From positions 1-64,000 of the forward strand of contig JACDFR010000007.1 in the NCBI GenBank assembly GCA_013815685.1: 64,000 nt of DNA, given 5' to 3'. Of this stretch, positions 58,554 to 64,000 are shown one piece after another. Positions within the stretch are counted from its first letter, which is position 1; each line of letters begins with the position of its first letter. The notes beneath the pieces were generated by a model. The model was not told the DNA's origin. It searched no databases and saw nothing but the letters and a program-made list of their open reading frames with translations. Position numbers and translations under genes: made by a program. This DNA comes from Ramlibacter sp. (GTDB taxonomy: Bacteria; Pseudomonadota; Gammaproteobacteria; Burkholderiales; Burkholderiaceae_C).

Positions 58554-59267
58554 ATGCCGCGTCACCTGCTGATACGGCTGTCGTCGCCGCTGATCGCGTT
58601 TGGCGGCGAGACCATCGACAACTTTGGTGTGATCCGTGACTTTCCGGCCCTGTCGATGCTGACCGGCCTGATTGCCAGCGCACTGGGTTGGGATCGTGGG
58701 GACGATATGTTGCATAACCGACTTCAGTCGCGGCTGCGGATTGGCGCGCGGCTCGAAGTTTCGGGCTCGCGCCTGACAGACTTTCAAACCGCACAGTTGG
58801 CGGCCAACGACAGGGGATGGACGACTTGGGGCTCGCCCGAAGAGCGGCGTGGCGGCGCAGGCTCCTATGACAGCCCGCATCTGCGTTATCGCGACTATCA
58901 CGCGGACTTAACGGCGCTGGTAGCGTTGCGCCTCGAGCCGTCCGATGAACCGCCTAGCCTCGATGACATTGCCCTGGCCCTAGACCGCCCAAAACGCCCT
59001 CTCTTCATCGGCCGCAAGCCATGTCTGCCTACGGCACGCTTGATGGGAGGCTGGATCGACGCCGACACACTGCTTCACGCACTGCAGATGGCACCGAAGC
59101 CGCGAGACAACGTCGCCATGCGGGTGCAATGGCCTGACGGCGAAGGCCAACTGGCCGGAGACCGCGTGCTCGACGTGTGTGACGAGCGCAATTGGACGAG
59201 CGGTATCCACGGGGGATGGCGCCCTGTGCGTGAAGGGCTCATCCAGGCTGCAGCGAGCCCGACATGA
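58554..59267 (+). CDS. cas5e: Cascade subunit Cas5e (CasD)
   Basis: 237 residues from ATG 58554, which follows the cas7e stop immediately. Cas5e markers: HLLIRLSSPLIAFGGETIDN, the Gly-rich pocket, FPALSMLTGLIASALGWDRG and LRYRDYHADLTALVALRL. It caps the 5' handle of the crRNA. The stop overlaps the cas6e start. Confidence 0.93.
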   Translation: MPRHLLIRLSSPLIAFGGETIDNFGVIRDFPALSMLTGLIASALGWDRGDDMLHNRLQSRLRIGARLEVSGSRLTDFQTAQLAANDRGWTTWGSPEERRGGAGSYDSPHLRYRDYHADLTALVALRLEPSDEPPSLDDIALALDRPKRPLFIGRKPCLPTARLMGGWIDADTLLHALQMAPKPRDNVAMRVQWPDGEGQLAGDRVLDVCDERNWTSGIHGGWRPVREGLIQAAASPT

Positions 59268-60007
59268 GCTCCACGTCGCTCCACCTGTTGCACATCCAAC
59301 CCGATCCGCAGCGCTTGGCAGCATGGGCTGCACGGCAGCGCTTGTTGGACACATCGGGCGACCTCGGCTACGCGTTGCATGGCCTGTTGCGCGTTGCGTT
59401 CGGCGAGCACGCACCACGGTCCTTCCGCTATCTCGACGCCGAGCAAGGTTTGCTCGCCTATTCCAGCTTGACTGCCGCCGAGTTGCGGCAGGCGGCCGCG
59501 GTGGCGCCGCCCGACGCGGCGGCGGCGTTGGGGCTGGGCGCGACCCGGATTCATGCCGGTTTGAACGCTCGTCCGTTCCCGACGCAATGGCCGGCTGGCC
59601 ATGTGCTGGGCTTCGACGTGCGAGTGCGGCCGGTCATACGCGAAGGCCAGACGGGAAAGGAGCGCGATTCCTTCTTGGCTGCAGTCGAAAAGTCCGCCGG
59701 TGCGGCGGTGGACCGCAGTGAGGTCTATGGCCAGTGGCTTCGCGAGAGCCTCGGTCGCCAGGGTGGCGCAGAACTGATCGATGTGACGCTCGACCGCTTT
59801 CGCCTGCTCGATGTGATGCGGCAGACGCAGAAGGCCGACACGGCTGAAGCACGGCGCAAGCGAGCGGTGAGTGGCCCCGATGCCGTGCTCATAGGCCGCT
59901 TGCGCGTGATCGACCCAGCGGCATTCTCCGAACTGATCGCGCGTGGTGTCGGTCGCCACCGTGCGTTCGGGTTCGGTCTGCTTTTGTTGCAGCCCGCGCG
60001 GCGCTGA
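59264..60007 (+). CDS. cas6e: crRNA-processing endonuclease Cas6e (CasE)
   Basis: 247 residues. RAMP fold with a front LHLLHIQPDPQRLAAWAARQ, then GYALHGLLRVAFGEHAPRSF, in which HGLL resembles the family's active-site helix. The terminal glycine-rich loop reads GVGRHRAFGFGLLLL. It cleaves the repeat hairpin to release crRNAs. Start overlaps the cas5e stop by 4 nt. Confidence 0.93.
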   Translation: MSSTSLHLLHIQPDPQRLAAWAARQRLLDTSGDLGYALHGLLRVAFGEHAPRSFRYLDAEQGLLAYSSLTAAELRQAAAVAPPDAAAALGLGATRIHAGLNARPFPTQWPAGHVLGFDVRVRPVIREGQTGKERDSFLAAVEKSAGAAVDRSEVYGQWLRESLGRQGGAELIDVTLDRFRLLDVMRQTQKADTAEARRKRAVSGPDAVLIGRLRVIDPAAFSELIARGVGRHRAFGFGLLLLQPARR

Positions 60008-60016
60008 ACGGCCGAC

Positions 60017-60910
60017 ATGCTCAAGGGCCGCCTGGGGCTGGAGACGGCCCGCATCCCCCACGCCGACCGACACGGCTTGCTGTGGCTGGAACGTGGTGAG
60101 CTGTGCGTGGTGGATGGCTGCTTGCATTTCAGCCGCGGCACCAATTCGCTGACGCCCACGCTGGACCAGATTCCGCACCAGGCGGTGTCGATGATCCTGC
60201 TCGGGCCGGGCAGCAGCGTCACGCACGACGCGCTGCGGCTGTTGGCCCGCCACGGCACCTTGTTGGCCGCGGTGGGGCAGGACGGGGTGCGTTCGTACAC
60301 CGCGCCTCCGTTGATACCAGATCGTTCCGACGTGGCGCGGCGGCAGGCGGAACTGTGGGGCAACCCGCGCCGGCGCATCAGCGTGGCGCGTCACATGTAT
60401 GCGTTGCGCCTGGGCGAAATCCTGCCACACCGCGATCTCGACACGTTGCGTGGGATCGAAGGCTCGCGCGTCAAGACCATGTACCGCTTGATGGCCGACA
60501 AACATGGCATCGACTGGAACGGTCGGCACTATGACCGTGCCGCTCCCGAGGCGGCAGACTTTCCCAACCAGGCCTTGAATCACGCTGCGACTGCCGTGCA
60601 GGCGGCTGCGGCTATCGCTGTGCAGGCACTGGCTGCGCTGCCGCCCTTGGGGTTCATCCACGAAGATTCGGGGCAGTCGTTCGTACTCGACATTGCGGAT
60701 CTCTTTCGCGACACAGTCACGCTGCAGATCGCCTTCACTGCGGCCAAGCAAGCGAGCGACGGGGTCGACGAACCCATCGACCGGCTCGTGCGGCGTGAAG
60801 CGTCGAAAGTTTTTCGCAAGCAGCAGGTTATCCCGTCAATGATTGACTGCATCAAGCAGGTACTTCGCATGGAGGAGGTTAATGGCGCTGGTGATGATCG
60901 TGACGAGTGA
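60017..60910 (+). CDS. cas1: CRISPR integrase Cas1 (type I-E)
   Basis: 297 residues. The catalytic residues are visible: Glu in RGIEGSRVKTMY (about 148), His in LGFIHEDSGQSFVLDIADLF (about 213) and the Asp in that same segment. NQALNHAATAVQAAAAIAVQ is typical of the I-E form. Integrates new spacers with Cas2. Its 3' end overlaps the cas2 start by 29 nt. Confidence 0.96.
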   Translation: MLKGRLGLETARIPHADRHGLLWLERGELCVVDGCLHFSRGTNSLTPTLDQIPHQAVSMILLGPGSSVTHDALRLLARHGTLLAAVGQDGVRSYTAPPLIPDRSDVARRQAELWGNPRRRISVARHMYALRLGEILPHRDLDTLRGIEGSRVKTMYRLMADKHGIDWNGRHYDRAAPEAADFPNQALNHAATAVQAAAAIAVQALAALPPLGFIHEDSGQSFVLDIADLFRDTVTLQIAFTAAKQASDGVDEPIDRLVRREASKVFRKQQVIPSMIDCIKQVLRMEEVNGAGDDRDE

Positions 60911-61193
60911 TGTGGCAGACCGGTTTCATGGGTTTCTGGCATCGGTTATGTTGGAGGTGTCGCCCAACGTGTTTGTCTCGCCGCGAATGACCAAGGGTGT
61001 GCGCGAACGCGCATGGGGCGTGATTGCTGACTGGCATGGGTATGAGCCGCGCGGAAGCTTAGTGATGGTCTGGCGCGACTTGAACGAAACCGGTGGCATC
61101 GGCCTTGCGCACTTGGGGACCCCGCCTCGGGAGTTGGTCGAGTTCGACGGCATGTGGTTGACGCGGCGTGCGAAGGCTGCAATCGATCTTTAA
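60882..61193 (+). CDS. cas2: CRISPR integrase subunit Cas2e
   Basis: 103 residues from ATG 60882 with GGAGG five bases upstream. MALVMIVTSDVADRFHGFLA, then VSPNVFVSPRMTKGVRERAW, and a late EFDGMWLTRRAK match Cas2e (CasD-linked ferredoxin-like fold). It forms the centre of the Cas1-Cas2 complex. Followed after 55 bp by the array. Confidence 0.94.
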   Translation: MALVMIVTSDVADRFHGFLASVMLEVSPNVFVSPRMTKGVRERAWGVIADWHGYEPRGSLVMVWRDLNETGGIGLAHLGTPPRELVEFDGMWLTRRAKAAIDL

Positions 61194-61248
61194 AAATTTG
61201 GATGCATTTTGAGGTTTTCCCTTGTGCGGTAAGGAGTTACCTACAAGG
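61194..61248 (+). promoter_or_regulatory. Leader of the CRISPR array
   Basis: 55 bp between the cas2 stop and the first repeat, clearly richer in A/T than its surroundings (TAAAAATTTGGATGCATTTT). Repeat orientation, the same as in E. coli relative to cas2, places the leader here. TAAAAATTTGGAT partly matches an IHF site (about 11 of 13 positions), in keeping with IHF-assisted integration in type I-E; tentative. No promoter was assigned. Confidence 0.6.
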
Positions 61249-64000
61249 GGTTGCCCCGCGCGAGCGGGGATAGTCCCATCGGCCTTCAGGTCCGGGTGCG
61301 CGTCCAGCGGGTTGCCCCGCGCGAGCGGGGATAGTCCCTGTACGGAGACAGAGGCAGAGGCTTGTGCGGCGGTTGCCCCGCGCGAGCGGGGATAGTCCCT
61401 CCACTCATACCTAATTTCCGCGAGATTATTCGGTTGCCCCGCGCGAGCGGGGATAGTCCCTTGGGGCACGTCTTTGCCGACGTCGATCCGCTGGTTGCCC
61501 CGCGCGAGCGGGGATAGTCCCGGCAGTTATCCACAGGACGGACGGACATGAGCGGTTGCCCCGCGCGAGCGGGGATAGTCCCTTGTGCGGTTGACACTCA
61601 AGGGGACCAGTTCGGGTTGCCCCGCGCGAGCGGGGATAGTCCCTGTGGGCGGCGATGATGATGTACTACAAGCCCGGTTGCCCCGCGCGAGCGGGGATAG
61701 TCCCCCCGTAGCCTTGTTGTGAGAGTTGCTGCCGAAGGTTGCCCCGCGCGAGCGGGGATAGTCCCGCAGGAGTTGCCATCGCGGACAAGGCCATCGGGGT
61801 TGCCCCGCGCGAGCGGGGATAGTCCCGTGCTTACCGTTCTCGCGTTGCTCGCGGATCGGGTTGCCCCGCGCGAGCGGGGATAGTCCCATCAGGATCGTGA
61901 ACGCAGTGCCGCAGATGGAGGTTGCCCCGCGCGAGCGGGGATAGTCCGTAATCAAGGAAGACGGGGCTTTGCCAATCAAGGGTTGCCCCGCGCGAGCGGG
62001 GATAGTCCCCCGAATGTGTTGTATGGCTCCTTGTTGATGTAGGTTGCCCCGCGCGAGCGGGGATAGTCCCTACGCGGAGGCATTTGCCGCCGATGCTCTC
62101 AAGGTTGCCCCGCGCGAGCGGGGATAGTCCCCGTGCAGTACCCATTTGATTTTTCGCCGATGAGGTTGCCCCGCGCGAGCGGGGATAGTCCCCAGAGACT
62201 GGCGAGATAGGCCACACCCTCGGTGGTTGCCCCGCGCGAGCGGGGATAGTCCCCCGCCCGGGTCGGGAATCACCGACCATGCCAAGGTTGCCCCGCGCGA
62301 GCGGGGATAGTCCCCCCTGCCCCGCTACGGAACGGCGGTCAGGACCGGTTGCCCCGCGCGAGCGGGGATAGTCCCCAAAATCCCACTCCGACGGGCGTCC
62401 GGCGTAGGGTTGCCCCGCGCGAGCGGGGATAGTCCCGGCAGGCGAGCAAATAGCCGAGCGGATTCTGGGGTTGCCCCGCGCGAGCGGGGATAGTCCCACC
62501 ATGCACACTAGGTGTAGCACGATGCGCCCGGTTGCCCCGCGCGAGCGGGGATAGTCCCCTGAAAGAGCCAGAGGTGCGCGGCGCGACCGTGGTTGCCCCG
62601 CGCGAGCGGGGATAGTCCCGTGGCGAGCATCGGTAGCTGTGTGCATTACATGGTTGCCCCGCGCGAGCGGGGATAGTCCCCACAGCACGCAGTAAGGTTT
62701 TCCATAGCCCCAGGTTGCCCCGCGCGAGCGGGGATAGTCCCACTGTGGCCGTGTTCAGTCCCGCGTTGCCGCGGGTTGCCCCGCGCGAGCGGGGATAGTC
62801 CCGCCTCCAGCTTGGCAATGACCCCCCTGGCCGCGGTTGCCCCGCGCGAGCGGGGATAGTCCCGGCCGACCCCCGTGCTTCTCGGCCAGCGTGCTGATTG
62901 CCCCGCGCGAGCGGGGATAGTCCCCAGCGCCGCACGACGTACCCACGCGCGATGCTGGTTGCCCCGCGCGAGCGGGGATAGTCCCATCATCCTCGTCGGG
63001 TGTAGTGGCCGGGTGTCGGTTGCCCCGCGCGAGCGGGGATAGTCCGTGACCAGCAGCACCAAGCCGCCGATCAGCAGCGGTTGCCCCGCGCGAGCGGGGA
63101 TAGTCCCACCATGGCTACCAATGCAACTCGCACCAATGCGGTTGCCCCGCGCGAGCGGGGATAGTCCCACGCAGCGCACCACGACAATCCACCGCGACAT
63201 GGTTGCCCCGCGCGAGCGGGGATAGTCCTTATTAAGGCAATGGCCCCTGAAAAGACCATTCGGTTGCCCCGCGCGAGCGGGGATAGTCCGAACCCCCGAG
63301 CTGGCGCCACGCCGCCGAGATTGGTTGCCCCGCGCGAGCGGGGATAGTCCCCTGCAGGCATTCAATGGCGCTGGTTGGAAGCGGGTTGCCCCGCGCGAGC
63401 GGGGATAGTCCCGATCATGATGCGATCACCCCGTGTTTCTGTAGGGTTGCCCCGCGCGAGCGGGGATAGTCCCCAGCTTGATGCCGTGAGAGGCGAGCTG
63501 GGTGTGGTTGCCCCGCGCGAGCGGGGATAGTCCCAAGCGGTGAGGCGGAGGCGGTCATGGCGCAGAGGTTGCCCCGCGCGAGCGGGGATAGTCCCGCATA
63601 CGCTCCGATTCGGCGGCGTATCAAGGTGGTTGCCCCGCGCGAGCGGGGATAGTCCCGAAGTCGCCAAGCCCGGCAAAAGCGTGCGCGTGGTTGCCCCGCG
63701 CGAGCGGGGATAGTCCCCCGGTGCTTGCCGTTGCCGAAATCCACGATGCGGTTGCCCCGCGCGAGCGGGGATAGTCCCGTTCGGGCGCCATAGGCACCGG
63801 CACAGGCCCCGGTTGCCCCGCGCGAGCGGGGATAGTCCCACGATACGGCCGATGCGGTAGTTAGCGAGCATGGTTGCCCCGCGCGAGCGGGGATAGTCCC
63901 CTCACGCGCGTGATAGTGCTCATCACTTCGTAGGTTGCCCCGCGCGAGCGGGGATAGTCCCCGCGACCAAGCGGCCAAAGGCGGCGCGAACTGGGTTGCC
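61249..64000 (+). CRISPR. Type I-E CRISPR array, 45 complete repeats plus a partial one at the edge
   Basis: Repeats start at 61249 and recur every 61 bp exactly (29-bp repeat, 32-bp spacer) up to 63994, where the window cuts the 46th. The repeat begins GGTTGCCCCGCG and ends GGGGATAGTCC plus one more base, usually C. Its core CCCCGCGCGAGCGGGG is the stem-loop cut by Cas6e. All repeats are identical through base 28 except the one at 62896, which has G-to-A at base 2. All 45 spacers are 32 bp, and none was seen to repeat or to match the rest of the window by eye. The array continues past the edge. Confidence 0.98.

Noticed and set aside
61059..63978. Several minus-strand open frames of 60-285 codons over the array, with repeated GTIPARAGQP, DYPRSRGAT and GLSPLARGN
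   Set aside because: These are translations of the CRISPR repeat in three frames, made possible by the stop-free repeat; the 61-bp period explains them fully.

Overview
The window is GC-rich DNA whose gene content suggests a betaproteobacterium of the order Burkholderiales (Alcaligenaceae- or Comamonadaceae-like). The evidence is a urea ABC transporter with a periplasmically extended UrtB, the purine-degradation set puuD/puuE/uraH/uraD with a separate xdhC, and many gene pairs overlapping by 4 nt. No rRNA or tRNA gene is visible, so the species cannot be fixed from these bases.

Region 1 (1-13349, minus strand) is a type I secretion locus. An HlyB-type ABC exporter and HlyD-type adaptor are followed by broken RTX gene pieces, two paralogous small lipoproteins, and a giant RTX protein with an N-terminal GHSLGG lipase-like domain. 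Each lipoprotein stop codon overlaps the start of an RTX gene as ATGA. The upstream RTX copy is cut after about 70 codons and spliced onto the next lipoprotein. This is the layout expected of a duplicated effector/immunity or effector/helper cassette. The giant RTX gene also carries an apparent one-base frameshift near position 126.

Region 2 (13464-15423) holds a glycosyltransferase and a hemerythrin-domain protein. Region 3 (15594-28316) holds urtABCDE, interrupted between urtD and urtE by two related, nested palindromic elements in opposite orientation. It also has several small or secreted proteins of unknown function, and a minus-strand operon of an NMT1/SsuA-type ABC transporter ending in a lone ureD. 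That operon has a terminator-like, possibly riboswitch-like leader. No urease structural gene is present.

Region 4 (28330-52085) is a purine-catabolism supercluster. A BMP-type nucleoside/nucleobase ABC importer and an adenine/adenosine deaminase supply the pathway. XdhA/XdhB (matured by XdhC) make urate, PuuD makes 5-hydroxyisourate, UraH and UraD make allantoin, PuuE makes allantoate, and AllC acts on allantoate. UraD and AllC are fused in one polypeptide. Glycerate kinase probably takes up glyoxylate-derived carbon, and the Urt transporter and UreD fit the urea/ammonia end. A GntR regulator with a perfect 14-bp palindrome between it and uraH, and a LysR regulator divergent from xdhAB, are the likely local controls. 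A TIR-like nucleotide-binding protein with a 24-bp minisatellite, nagA, a thioesterase and small proteins are interspersed.

Region 5 (52463-64000) is a complete type I-E CRISPR-Cas locus: cas3-cas8e-cse2-cas7e-cas5e-cas6e-cas1-cas2. It is followed by a 55-bp leader and an array with 45 complete repeats and 45 spacers at an exact 61-bp period, running off the right edge.
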